Assembly: GCA_040954595.2 (NCBI GenBank)
Contig: CM082585.2
Coordinates: forward strand, 3,100,001 to 3,164,000
DNA: 64,000 nt
From: Balanoglossus misakiensis
Taxonomy: Eukaryota; Hemichordata
Direction: 5' to 3'
Below the pieces are notes generated by a model. The model searched no databases, was not told the origin of the DNA, and saw only the letters and a list, made by a program, of their open reading frames with translations. Numbering within the stretch: the first letter of the stretch is position 1; every line of letters begins with the position of its first letter. Positions 51,383-63,548 of this stretch are shown here, one piece after another. Made by a program: the position numbers and the translations under genes.

Positions 51383-54300
51383 GCCGAGTTACACGCGTGT
51401 TTACGCATGTACGTAAATTAAATTAAATGACAATGAGGTTTTCAAGGGAAACTTGACAAAATAAGTCAATTGTATTTATTTCTATATTTCTAGACAATCA
51501 TGGAAACATTTTGGTTACATGTACATAATAATCATTTTCTTACTCGAAGGCACACAAGCACTAAACATCACGTTGTCCACTTTTCACTTTGTTTTCAGTA
51601 ATATTGCTTTGTTTATCAGCTGCGGTTTCTAGATTAAATTCCAGAAACATGATAAAATACGCAGAATTTAGCTAATCAATGAATGTGTATATTCAGTATT
51701 GTTATTGTGTAAAATTTGAATCCACGTCCGAACTAGAATTCATTTGTCATCAATGATGACATTGGCCATTACACACGTAAAGGCAATGTTGACAAGTGGA
51801 GTATGGGATATCAGTGCGATGTTTGGAGTAAAACAAGAAATTATTGTATTTTTTACACAGAACTAAAGTACTGAAAATGAAGCTAAAAGTTACAGATTTT
51901 GATCCAGTGGAAAGTCATGTTCCTGCATGTAAAAGTTACTTATACCGGCGCGTAAAGTCGATTGTGTGCGTAGTAATGGCTTTTGCTACATGTATGTAAT
52001 GTATTCTCCTGATGCAATGCGCCATGAGACTGATATAATATTTATTAGGCCAAAAAGACATGTTTGTGGGCAGGCCTTTCTTTAAAAATGGTGTGGCGAC
52101 GCAATTATATTTTTATTTTTTCCCCTGTCAAGCCAGTTTAATCAATATAGTTACGTGTATACTGTTTATGCAGTCACTGATCACTCGCCCCTTAAATGTC
52201 CAGTGTTTTATATAGATCTAGCTGAAGTTGTTTGAGTTTGCCGTTGCCGCCAACAAAAACAGAAAAAGGGCGACGCGCTGTTATTCAAGTGACGCGCGCG
52301 CTTACCAGAAACGTTTAATTTTTTTGGCTTTATCGGATGATTTTGTCTAATATTTATTTTTGGAAAATATTGTCTAAGTTGTCTAAGGTAGAGCGTATAA
52401 GGTGCATGCAACATATGTAGGCATAATTTGACAATGTGTGGCGCTTTGGAAGGCATATCATTGATGTTAGTGCATCCATGCAAATTTGATTGTTTATCAC
52501 ATGCATTGTTGTATACCAGTGGTGACATGTTAAAGAACTTGACCAATAAAAAATAACCTTACGAGAGTGCTACAGAACCACGCAGTCTTGGAAGGCTGTT
52601 CCTGATTGGTGAAAATGAGTGCAGCAAAACCGAACCAATACATGGTACAAAGCAGCAAGTCGGGCCTGTCAAAATTTACATGAACCCTAAAAGGCCCACC
52701 AGGGCCTCTATAATTGACTTACTCCATACAGTAGAACTAATTACATGGTCTAAACATTAGCGTCGAATGGAATAGAAAGTAAACAAAGTGTTGAGCTACA
52801 CCGTACACCATGAATACATCCACGTGGAAGACAGCAGCCAACCGTGTATAAATTACAATCTGTACAAGCGCTTTCAATTTGTCTTTTCCCATAGGATTGC
52901 TGGAAAACCCACGTCTGTTATTGTCATTTTCATGAACGTTTAGGTCTACACATAGCTCAGTCAAATGAGTTAAAATTGAATGGTAGAAAACGCTGAATGA
53001 CCAACGCGCTCAATTTTAAGATAAACCACGTTGAATATGGGAAATTCGGAAACATGGAGAAAACGGAAAAATGTTGCCTCGGTAGTTTTTATTATTATTA
53101 TGATAGACTAAATTCACGACCTTGAATTTCAAAACCAAGCACGTTTTAACCCCATTTTATTAGCGATCGAAAAATTGCTCGCAAAGGAGAATAAGCAACC
53201 AGTAATAAAGAGAAATGACATAACTTTCAATTTTATGGATATTCGCCCATTAGTATTCTCGCGTACTTGCTCCGTGTCTACAGCATTTGTCACGTTTGAC
53301 AAATGAGCGAAATTCTCGTTTCTGCTAACAAAGTTTGGAAATATTTATTATAGGCTTTCGCTGTGCAGCCATTATTTTTATAGTGTCACTGTCCATTCTT
53401 TAGAGCTGTTTTTCAATACACTGAATGATGACGGAGCTCAGCGAGTGCCCTCGAGCGATAGGTTTTCCAGTCTTAGAATATCCAAACGGAAACACACCAA
53501 GTTTTCTGCCAGGTGTTTGTATTTTAATTTTCTGGGGTTGAACACCGGTCGTGCAATCTAGCTGTGGTGTGGTGCAGTTTGTTTGACATGTAGCCTTTTT
53601 CGAACTGTATTTTGCAGACACACGTGTTAAACTCGGTTGTCCGCATTGACAATCCCAAAAATAATATGGCATCGACCAGTGCAGCCCCACGTTCCCGTTC
53701 CCAGTTCATTTTCAAGATTATTTGTTATAATGCAGTATTTAGTAACCGGAGCACGCCCTCAACGGGGTTGACCTTTGGCCTATCAAAAAAGCACTCGTGC
53801 GCCATTAGACTCGAGTGTCGGTGCATCGACCAGAAGTAATATTTATATTGATTTATTGTGCCTTCCACTCGAGTCATATCGAGATGAATCAAGGAGTCAT
53901 GGTCCAAGCAATGATCAGAAAGGTACAATACAGTTTTCAGCCACGATATAATGTGATACACGACTAAACCCAAACGCAGCTGCAAAACCGTAGCTCCGAG
54001 GTTTTGCCTTGTAAGTAGTATCAATAGGGTTCACGAAGGAAAATTAAAAATTGAAAATAATTCTAAATTTGTCTATTGTATGTGTTAGGGTGCCCCTACA
54101 GATGGCAAAAATGCATAATTTGAAAATCCACTTTGCATACAGTCTCAATACTGCCCCTTCAAAGTTGCCATTTTTGGAAAATTTTCCATAATTTATGCTA
54201 ATTTTATGCAGGGTACACCCACACTTTGTGTCATACTACTGTTTCAAAGATGCATATCCAATGTACCAAATGAGTATAAAACTTATCCCCCAACCACTTT

Positions 54301-55218
54301 TGATTAGCCTAGGGAGCCCGATCCTATGATGCACTGGGGTCTGAGAGATTGCAGGATTTCACTGCATGGCCAAGCTGCTGCTGCAGCTGACCAAGAAAAG
54401 GCAGTATTATAAAAGTGAATGAGCAATAATGACACTGGATTGATGAATTTTACTATGAAGTGCATACATGTTGGCAAGACAGGACCAATTTTCTGTTGTT
54501 GGTTGTGTGATATGTACATAAATGGTATATACTTACTTGAAAATAAAACCCTGGATGAAAGTACTGGTACATAAAACTGACTGCAAGTCCCAGTGGTAAA
54601 TGGATCTGTGTAATCTGGAAAGCAAATAAGATCTCCCATTACTACGGCGTTGACCAGTGTATTTGTAAGCCAATACCATCAATTGCATATAATTCATACT
54701 GGTAAAGTTGTAATACTTCTGTTTCATGCACATATTATAGCAGGCCCCACACAACACTGGGATCCATGTATCAGATTTGTTTTTACATTAAAATAACATT
54801 ACAAAGCAGTATCAATATATTGTAGGCCTCGATAGTCTGTGCTGTTTAATGTATGGCGAGGATGAAAGAGTGCGTTAACCAGGATGAAATGTTGATGGAA
54901 TACATGTTACTTTGTACCTTGCAATCCTTGTTAGGGGACCCTGTGGGATGAGCTTAATGCATAATGTCTCTCACAAGAGTGGGGTTGTGAATATCACATT
55001 TCTACAACCTGCATTGAATCTTGGGAGCCTTTTACTGTGACCACATCAAATAAAAAATACATAACCAAACATACAAAAACCAAAGTAAGACCATGGAAAT
55101 AATAACAAAAAAGGAACACAAATCATTGCCACCTTGCCTGTTATTTTTCAGGGCTAAAAAAATAGGTAATGTGAAAACCATTGAATAAAAAAAAACTGCC
55201 AACAACCAAAGAAAAACT
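51383..55218. other. 3.8 kb with no gene recognised
   Basis: AT-rich sequence. The longest frames (for example 53400-53690 minus and 52208-52546 minus) have no family I recognise and no clear exon borders. Confidence 0.5.
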
Positions 55219-55812
55219 TTACGATTCCATACCAGAAGACCGCAAGTATGAAGTTGACCTGCGCCCAACTGAAGTATCAGAATCACTGGATTCAGATGTC
55301 AGAACAAAATTCGCGTTACCTGTTACACGAACCATCTTATCTACTTGCCAATACATGCGAGGTAGTACACGTCGACAAGCAGACATGTTCTTATGAACAA
55401 ACTCATAGACTGAAAAAGTAATGTCACGGAGAGACACATATGCGACCATGTCATGACGGATCAATATGTTCTCAATGACCTCCATAACAATGTGGCCCAT
55501 GCTACTATGTAATAATTTTAATAACAGGCCCCGGAGTCTCCCCTCAGATGGTCCAGCACATCTGACAATGCTGTCGTCCAGGAGCACACGCCGGATCATT
55601 TTCCCTCTGTCATTTTGACATGGACCACACAACCTTCTCTGGTCCATTATTGTCAATAAATGAGGGAGTGACATAACTGTAGCCAACGAAACATATGGAA
55701 CAAACAAATATAATGTAGCAATTACCAGTATTTCCCTTGCTTGTTGCCAAAACACCACCATATTTATGATTTCATTTAACATGTTCTTCTTGAAAATCCC
55801 ATATACACTCAC
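55219..55812 (-). CDS. Unrecognised open frame of 197 codons
   Basis: An ATG-to-stop frame downstream of the 975-aa gene on the same strand. Its N-terminal half is hydrophobic (ILVIATLYLFVPYVSLATVM). It then has a CGPCQNDRGKMIRRVLLDD segment and an acidic-Ser C-terminus (TSESSDSDTSVG). I do not recognise the family. It could be an exon of a larger gene or mobile-element debris. Length and an uninterrupted frame are the only support. Confidence 0.35.
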   Translation of the reverse strand: MSVYGIFKKNMLNEIINMVVFWQQAREILVIATLYLFVPYVSLATVMSLPHLLTIMDQRRLCGPCQNDRGKMIRRVLLDDSIVRCAGPSEGRLRGLLLKLLHSSMGHIVMEVIENILIRHDMVAYVSLRDITFSVYEFVHKNMSACRRVLPRMYWQVDKMVRVTGNANFVLTSESSDSDTSVGRRSTSYLRSSGMES

Positions 55813-56013
55813 AATACATCACCTGACTGACATAGCTTAACATTGGTGTCCTGTCAATACATTGCAATACACCCAAACTGATTTGGACCAAGTGTTGTGG
55901 AAAACCTGTATAATATGGGATTGCACTTGTTTGAAAGTAAGTGAATAAGTGTTAGTGTCTCTTACATGAGTGAGTGTCAGTTTTGGGTACTCTTACCTTT
56001 GACTTCTTTTTAA

Positions 56014-59000
56014 TCAGAGAATTTGAAGGTCCCCCTTCTCTAGATCATCCAGCAATTGGTAGGAATAGACAGCCTTCACTGAATCTTTGTCATACACAAT
56101 GTTGTACCACGAAGGGAAGCCTGGCACCTAAAAATATAAGTGGAGTTCTCATTTAGACACAACTTCAACACAATACTTGAACTCAGTCAACCATATGACT
56201 CACAATAATTTCGGTCCACATACAAGTTTTCTACAAGTTTAACCAGGAAGCAACTGGAACAACAAAAAAGTATTATTATATATTAGAAAATAAAACATGA
56301 GACATTAATATATCAAGTTAAGACTTACCTATTTTTACTTGAAATATCAACTTAAATGTAGACATAAAGATACTTATACTGTCTTAACAAACAAAGTATG
56401 ATTTACTGTTACTTACCACACTTAATATATAGAATAGGTAATGTGACTGTTAAAATGCACACATTGCTTATACACTAACGACATATTACCTTATAATGTT
56501 CATATAGGTGAAGTAATTAATGATTTTACATAACATTGCACATGTTACATGTATTACAGCATATTTGTCACTTCTAGTGCTTTGAGCAGATATACCTGTG
56601 AAATTACCAGACCAGTGTAGGTAACCAATTCACCATTTTCATGGAATTTGTGGAGAATTTTTTTCCCCACCAAGGCTACCGTTTCCCCCTCCCTATTCTC
56701 CGGCAAAGGAATAGTGGCAGCCTCCTCAATCAACGTTTTCACGTTAGCAGCCAATTGTTGCCAGCTCAGTTTGGTGCGCTTGATGGGTCCAGCCTTTTCA
56801 CTGAAGTTAAAGATGGCCTTGTTGTCCGACTCCTGCTGCAGCACGTTTTTTCGGAAGCGTAGTTCAGCTTTCAAGGCATTCTCTTTTTCTTTAACAGATG
56901 ACATCGTTTCCAGCATAACATCCACCTGAGCAACCGTCTGCCACAGTCCGTACTCGATCATGTCGGTGGTGTTTCTTTCCAACTCAGCTAATTTTTTCTG
57001 CCGCCTTGCCACGGTTATCCTTCGCGCCTCCTCCAGCTGTTCCCTTTTTCGTTGATCGATTGCCTCCCGCCGCCTAATGAACTGTTGACGTAGAGAAGAT
57101 ACACCTCGCCTAGCAGCTGCCACGAGTTTCCTACATGTAGAATCATCCTGGGCTAGCAACCACTGCTCAGTTTTGTTCATAGTGAACATGGTGTAAGCCT
57201 CAGTTGCTAGCACAGAGATGTTAGGTTTAAACCGTAACAGCTGGTCTAGGTAGGCGAACAAGCGCTCAACATATTTGTTGTGCTTGTCAACACTCCTGGT
57301 TTGTTCCAGTAACTCTGGTGTGATATCCAACAAGTTACCTCCTGGCAGCTGGTCAGCGAATTCTTTCTGTACAAGCTTGGCCAATGCTGGCAGGAGGGTC
57401 CCCAGGATGGCACAGGTTAGGCTGTCTGTTGCTTGGGAGGATGTGACTAGGGAGTCGTAAACTTTATCCTTCTTGATAGGAACATCCTTGAACGGAGACA
57501 TTTTTCCAGCAATGAAGTCATCCGTATTCAAAGCTGCATCCCTCAAGAAGGTTAATAGCTGGAGGTAATAATGGTTCATCTCAAGAACATGAATGTTGGG
57601 GTCCTCGAGTAAGCGCCAAAGTGGTGTTGTCACAAACTTTGAAATAAAACCTAGGGCCCTGCAACCTGCAACAAAAAATGTGTTTTCAAGAAGTGTGAGA
57701 AGTGTGTTTGTCAGTTGGTTGCGGTCCTGTAACTGAAGGAAAGTTACCATATGTGAGTGCAAAAAGTAAACATGCCCAGCATTGGCAAACAAAATATTAA
57801 AACGGTTCCCCCTATAGGGAACCAAGGGAATAGAGCGGAGATTGTTGTCTTTAAGGAAGTCGGTCATAAAGGTTTTGAATGGCTGATAACAACCTGCACG
57901 TTCGTCAGCTCCCCGGGCAAATGCCTTACACGCAAGCCTTACCAAGGCCAAGGTTCCCGGTTCGCCACGATGACCATAATCAGTTGTTGTCTTTGTCGTT
58001 TGGTCAATGTAGTCAGTCTCCAGTTGTGTAAATATAGATTTGGCCGTCTCGGCCATGTGAACTAAGGTGTGAAGACCACAAAAAAAATTAAGTAAAGAAT
58101 GAACAGGTGGTTTGTCGTGTGTTGTGAGCTGTGTGTAGTTGGCGCGAAGGTTTGGCAGAATCTCCTGGCGATGAACCTCCAGTAGCTGGTTGAATTTGCG
58201 CTCTGTGGCAGCACGGTCGCTCATGGTGTTTGAAATGCCGGCGAGAATAGCCTTGGCAGCATCACTAGTGGTGACCTCTGACCGAGACTTGATGTCATCC
58301 AAAATCACAAGGAGAGTATCCAGAGTGTCCTTCGCTGACTTTGTTGGCATCTCACGCAAGCCAAGGCAAAAGTACGACCCCTCCATGTCGCGGCCAGCAA
58401 ATGCCCCATACTTACTGCCGAACTTGCTGGTCTCGTCCGTGTGCAGGGTGGTATGTTGCTTGCTGGCGTATACTGTGGCTAGCTGATGTTGTGCCAGCCA
58501 CAGTCGCTGCAGGTTGAGGTTGTCCACTGTTGATGGTGATGGCAGACGATTTGCTGTTTTCTGGACCGGACGAAGACACGCAGTAATGACTGGACCAATA
58601 TGGCTGCTCGCTACGTGGTTTTGCAGAAGGGTATAAATGCAAAGCTGGGCATCTTGGGTGTATTTCTGCGTGTCTTCGTCGTACAAGTGGACAACCTCAC
58701 CTGACAGCTCTTCTACCTTGACTTGCAGCTCTTGATTTTCATGGCGAAGGTTGCGTACTTGTTGTTGTAAACTCTGGATCCGCTCCTTGTGACTTGGTTG
58801 CTGTGGCTGTGACATCGTTTGACACTTGCCGCGCCAATACTCCTCCCGGTCAGAGGTTCGCTTTAGCTTCTTGGTCCGGTGCTGCAGCTCGGCCTTGGTG
58901 GAATGAAGCCGGTCTTCAACCTCTTCTAACTTGGTGTTGAGGCTGTCCATCTCGTTCACATGCTCACGGAGCTGGCTAGACAACTGACTGCTTTTGTTGG

Positions 59001-59406
59001 CCATATCTCTCTGAAGTTCAGTGAGTTCCTTGGCGAGACTGTCAGTGACCTCTTTATAGGTTGCTGCCATATTGGGTGGTGGTACGGGTGGACGTCGAGC
59101 AGCTTGGGTGGATGTTGCTTGTGGAAATGTGAATTCCTCATCCATGAAGGCATCCAGTAGCAGCTGACCACCTTGCCGATGCTTGCTTTTGTTGAGCTTT
59201 CGGTATTTTTCAATAACTCTCGTTAGCGAACGTTGGTAGGCTTTGAAAGGAATTTCGGGGTGGCCATGGACAAAAACTAAATGCTGAGCACAAGCTGTGC
59301 GACCACGGTCAGAAAATAAACCAACTATGATCTTGTTTGTGATCTTTTCCATATTCTGGAATGCAAATGAAATTGGTTGACTAGTGTAATCTGAAATTGT
59401 TAACAT
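56014..59406 (-). CDS. 975-aa coiled-coil / unclassified core / Tudor-like protein, exons 56596-59406 and 56014-56127
   Basis: The start is ATG 59406, with an in-frame TAG nine bases upstream. The long exon encodes 937 residues, then a phase-0 donor CAG|GTATAT. The acceptor TTTTTAG|GTG at 56127 adds 38 codons ending KGDLQIL. Residues of about 35-100 are basic (KLNKSKHRQGGQLLLDAF). Residues of about 115-245 are a coiled coil. About 315-480 carry TLHTDETSKFGSKYGAF, LREMPTKSAKDTLDTLL, NTMSDRAATERKFNQLL and NFFCGLHTLVHMAETA. About 775-870 are a second charged helix. The last 70 residues (HKFHENGELVTYTGLV, WYNIVYDKDSV, DDLEKGDL) look like a small Tudor/chromo-type beta barrel. I recall similar, often multicopy, uncharacterised proteins in amphioxus and cnidarians. 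A transposase-like or nuclear role is only inferred. Confidence 0.75.
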
Positions 59407-61062
59407 GAATACCTACCTGGCTGGTGCCTTATTATGGACAACAGCACTTCTCATCTGCATGGCCAACTGGCAGAGCCAATGTATCCCCCCCCCAACAATG
59501 ACAACAGCACTAACATTAGTAACAACTGGTTTATAATATAGGCAAATTTTACATGCAAACATTTATTACTTACCCACTATTACTGGTGACCAAACTTATA
59601 TCTTACATCACATATTCATACAACTTACCCTAATTTTCTGGGACTGTTGCACTATTTTCTTTTCTGCGACTTCTGCACTCCTTTATTCTCTGTGACTAGT
59701 GTTGAACACCTGCAATGGTAATTATAAACTTTCATTTAATTGTAATAGCCATTAAATATACTCTTGTGTATATTTAATGGCGATTCATGTACACGTTGCT
59801 ACGTTACCTCTTTTGTTTCCCAACAAAAGAAAGTGTTGTACCGTCAACAATGAAGAGAACAACGCGTATGCCCTGAAATTGACTCACTTCCGCCTTTCTA
59901 AAAACGCGTTGCGCTAGTTTGCGCTACACTTTGGACGATATGTAGGGCTCGGAAACGCTAGAATTTTGTATATACTTTGAAGAGCGCGTTGGTTCAGGTA
60001 CGCCCCACTTCATTTACATGCCGAAAACGGCGAAATTAGCAAATTTTTCCATTTTTCGATAAAATTCGCCTCACCTTTTCAATACACGTGTTACCTCTCT
60101 TGTAGACAAGATGAAGAATGACACATGGTTTCAAATTTCAGGACAATACGCGTGCGCGATTTTTCAAAAACGGAAAAATTCTAGAGCGTGTCGGTCGCTA
60201 GCTGGCGTCCTTGTGAACGAGAATCGTTCAAATTGTCCGCGAATTTACGCCAAATCGCGTACTCCAAAATATTAACCAACAACAGGAGGTGGAAGTACAT
60301 GAACTTGTCTTTGACTATTGCGTTTCAGACCACTGAACTCCGCCGCGATCACCTTTTGATGACAAAACCATTTTGGGTCGCAACCCCATGGTGTGGAATA
60401 GGAAGGTCCGACCTTTGGGATCTCTAGTATCAATGTATTGTGTATTGACGGCAACATCAGACGCCGTCCACTCACAATTCCAGAAAAAAAACTCGAGTTA
60501 CGGTTCTGCTGCTTCATGGCAGTCCAAAGAAGGGGGGACTCGTAATTTGCATGCATGTGAGTAAAACTCTGTAGTAAAGACAGTGATAGCCCTTCGCACA
60601 GGTCTGTGTTCCAGGAGTTACACGGGGGTAAGACAGCGAGTAATATAATGGCGAAGTAAGCCCCTGATATTGGCCCTTAAATAAACATCCCACATCTTTC
60701 TATGTTTCTCCTTGTGTTGACCAATAAGGCGGGTACGTTCACACCTGTTGTTATAATCCAGCAAACAGGCCGGCCAGGTTTGGCATGTTCCTTGTGAAAT
60801 TCCTCCAACACCTCTTCAGGCCTTAAATATTATGATAGCTCCCTTAGAGTTAGACAGCTTCAAGTTGTGATTATAATGGTGGGCCTGTAATTCCCCAATG
60901 TTATAATTGTCCAGACTTGGACAATTTACACCGCTATCAATATTCAACTTGCAAGTAAGCTTATGTTAATGCGAGGAAACATCTGGTATAATACCAGGTT
61001 TATTTGAAATAATGAAATTTGTTATTTATCATCCTTGGTGTCATTTCATTATTTATTTTTAG
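59407..61062. promoter_or_regulatory. Intergenic region between divergent genes, probable bidirectional promoter
   Basis: CpG-richer sequence at about 59850-60300 separates the minus-strand 975-aa gene from the plus-strand exons at 61063 onward. A short palindrome, GCCATTAAATATAC / GTATATTTAATGGC, lies at 59748-59781. A possible small upstream exon ends at GGGG|GTAAGA near 60626. Promoter function is inferred from layout. Confidence 0.35.
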
Positions 61063-63284
61063 AAATGTGGGAATACCATTCCTCAAAGTTCAGGTCAATC
61101 CGGCTCCAGCGAACCGAGGAAAGCTGTAAGGTATGTTAATTTTGAAATACAATTTAGAATTTACAAACAATTAATATTTAGTTTGGGGTTTAATATTACC
61201 GATAACCAAGAAGTGTATAACAATTTTACCGAGGTCAGCTTTCTGTTGGAACAGATTTCTGAATGTCACTGACTAGATGCAAAATCCCAATTATGCTGAC
61301 TACATTAGGAAAACCCATGGAGGTACTCTCTAGTACCTCCATGGGAAAACCCTCTGCAGTAACTCTGTAGCTAGATAGTGATTAACATAACAATGACAAA
61401 GTGTGGCTGATATTTTCACTCCAATAAACAACAAACATCTTTCTATACAATTTTGTGTTAAGTGTGTTAACCAAGACGTTCACACTTTGGTTATAATCCC
61501 CCAAATGGCAGATTTCCACTGCCGTTTGGGGGATTACTACCTACAACTACAATGTCTGTGCAGGCCTAGTTTGGCATGTATGCAAAATCCCAATTATGCT
61601 GACAATGCAAAATTCCAATTCTGAATGAAGGAATTCTACAAGCGTGAATACGCAGTTGCCAGATTTGACTATCTGTAAGTTGAACTGAGAAATGGAATGT
61701 TGCATTGTGAAATCGAATTGTTGCACTGAAAAATGGAATGTTGAATTATGAATTCGAGTTTTGAACTGAGAAATGAAATGATGAATAGAAATACGAATAG
61801 CAAAATGAGGAGTTGTAAGCTTGTCATGGATTTGACACCATAGACTGCCAACACTCCCTTGAACAATGCTGCATAGACTTCTCAATTGATACACGCATGG
61901 CAACCAGCAATTAGCCAGCATTTTTCTAAAATGGGTCAAAAACTGATTCCTCGAATTGCCAAAGTACCATATCATGTGACCTAGCATACATAAGGGATTT
62001 GTACTATGCACCATCCTGTTCCCCCATATCAGTGTTTCAAAATATAAACTTTAAGCATTTAGGACTTTGATAATTGACACCATGCTGCAATTCCTGAAAG
62101 TGTCTTTTATAATCCTAAATGAATGTATTCTTCCTATTTTATTTACAGAGAATTAGGCAGAGACAGAGTGCTCTACACAGAATAGGAGCAAGGGAAGGAA
62201 GAGTGACAGCATTGCGATGCATGGTAAGTGATTTACAACAATTGTTGAAAACCTGAAACTGAATTGTCTTTTCATTTGTAACCCAGAAATAGCCAAACAC
62301 ATTTTGTTCACACATGGCACAAGGACTATGTGCTATTAAAGGTATCACAGATTCTCAGTGGGTGGCACACACGAAAAAAGAGCGCCACCATATGTTCTTT
62401 AGAACACTCAAATACGCCATTTCGGCCATATATGGGTGTATGTAAATTGGAGGTGACTATATACCTTTAAAGCTACCATATGAATAATTGATTTTTATCT
62501 CCACTTGGAGCTTGTTGATCACCAGTAGGCTGATTGTGTGTCCTCCTATGTCTGTCATCCTGCATGTTCATGCTAGTTGTTAGTTCAATTCCATTCCATT
62601 GCAGTATTTCCTTTGCGTACTTCAATATGCATTCAGAATTTACCACTGGGCAAAAAGGTTGATATACATTCAGTATTTTTACGTATATGGACACGTAGAT
62701 CAGGAATATGCGCAAGTATACAATAGTCTGCACAGTTGTACATCTACAATTTGCACCACGTATATGTGACGTATATTCACGTATATGGAACATACCAATG
62801 TGTTAGTATACGTGCACGTATATCTATGAAGATCACGGGTGTGCACAACGCAGACCAATGCAGATCAAGTGCACACCATAAACATTCCAACGTATTTGTA
62901 CACATTCTCAGTGCATATCTTCCTTGCTATTTGCATGACTGTGTTATTAGCATACGTTACATCATCATCACAGACATTAACATTTGCATAGTTGAGTTCA
63001 CGTTTCTTGTATTTTTACGTATATTTAACACAGACCCTTTCAGAAATTACCATACATTATGTCATCATCGTTGGCAAATATTTGCAAAAAAATTTGGGGG
63101 TCATATCCTTCAGGGTCAGGATTTGACCTTTCCTTCTTGTTCACCTTTCATTTGAGCTTTTATTGCTGTAAATTTGTTACTTTTTATCTGCTTTGAGATG
63201 CAACTGCACTTCAAAGCAGATAAATAACAACAAATCGGTATCACATTTCAGGCCGATACACTTTCTTTCATCATGCATCAATAA
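61063..63284 (+). CDS. Possible small three-exon gene, 57 aa (61063-61130, 62149-62223, 63252-63284)
   Basis: Acceptor TTTTTAG|AA leads to ATG 61065. Exon 1 ends AAG|GTATGT after MWEYHSSKFRSIRLQRTEES and CK. Exon 2 follows ATTTACAG (RIRQRQSALHRIGAREGRVT, donor ATG|GTAAGT). Exon 3 follows CATTTCAG and ends ADTLSFIMHQ. All joins are phase 0. AATAAA overlaps the stop codon. The product would be a basic peptide of unknown function. A spliced non-coding RNA is the main alternative. Confidence 0.35.
61311..61348. repeat. Short near-perfect palindrome
   Basis: GGAAAACCCATGGAGGTACT is followed by CTCTAGTACCTCCATGGG. It lies in intron 1 of the possible small gene. Confidence 0.85.
63178..63232. repeat. 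Hairpin with TTATCTGCTTTGA arms
   Basis: TTATCTGCTTTGA at 63186-63198 pairs with TCAAAGCAGATAA at 63212-63224, with GTTAC / GTAAC-like outer bases. It lies about 30 bases before the acceptor at 63252. Confidence 0.8.
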
Positions 63285-63510
63285 AAAACTGCTCACATAA
63301 TGAAATTCACGTAAAAGGCAATTTTATTTAAAATCATATAAAATGATTAAAGACAGTACATGGACAAAGAACAAAATGTTTTGTTTTTTAAATGCACACC
63401 TAAAATAATACTCAAAGTCTAGCTTCATTTAGTAACTCCAAAATACCATGAAACTTTATTTCATGATAATCTGACATCATCAGATCGCCTGCTTGCACCA
63501 TTTTATCCTA

Positions 63511-63548
63511 TTATGATTTGTCTTCAAAACCATCATCTTGCCATGACT
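63511..63548 (-). CDS. Possible terminal exon of a gene entering from the right
   Basis: On the minus strand, CTTTTTTTCTTCTACAG is a strong polypyrimidine tract and acceptor. It is followed by AG TCA TGG..., encoding ESWQDDGFEDKS and a TAA stop at 63511. AATAAA follows at 63460-63455. The acidic C-terminus and poly(A) signal fit a real last exon. The rest of the gene is outside the window and the family is unknown. Confidence 0.4.

Noticed and set aside
49911-51426. Series of 60-105 codon frames containing MDILEQTVDLQSLPEN
   Set aside because: They are shadows of the 127-bp satellite. The frame breaks in each unit, so no continuous repeat protein is made.
53400-53839. Overlapping frames of 63-96 codons on both strands as a zinc-finger/THAP-type gene
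   Set aside because: A few Cys pairs are visible, but the spacing fits no zinc-binding family and there are no clear splice sites.
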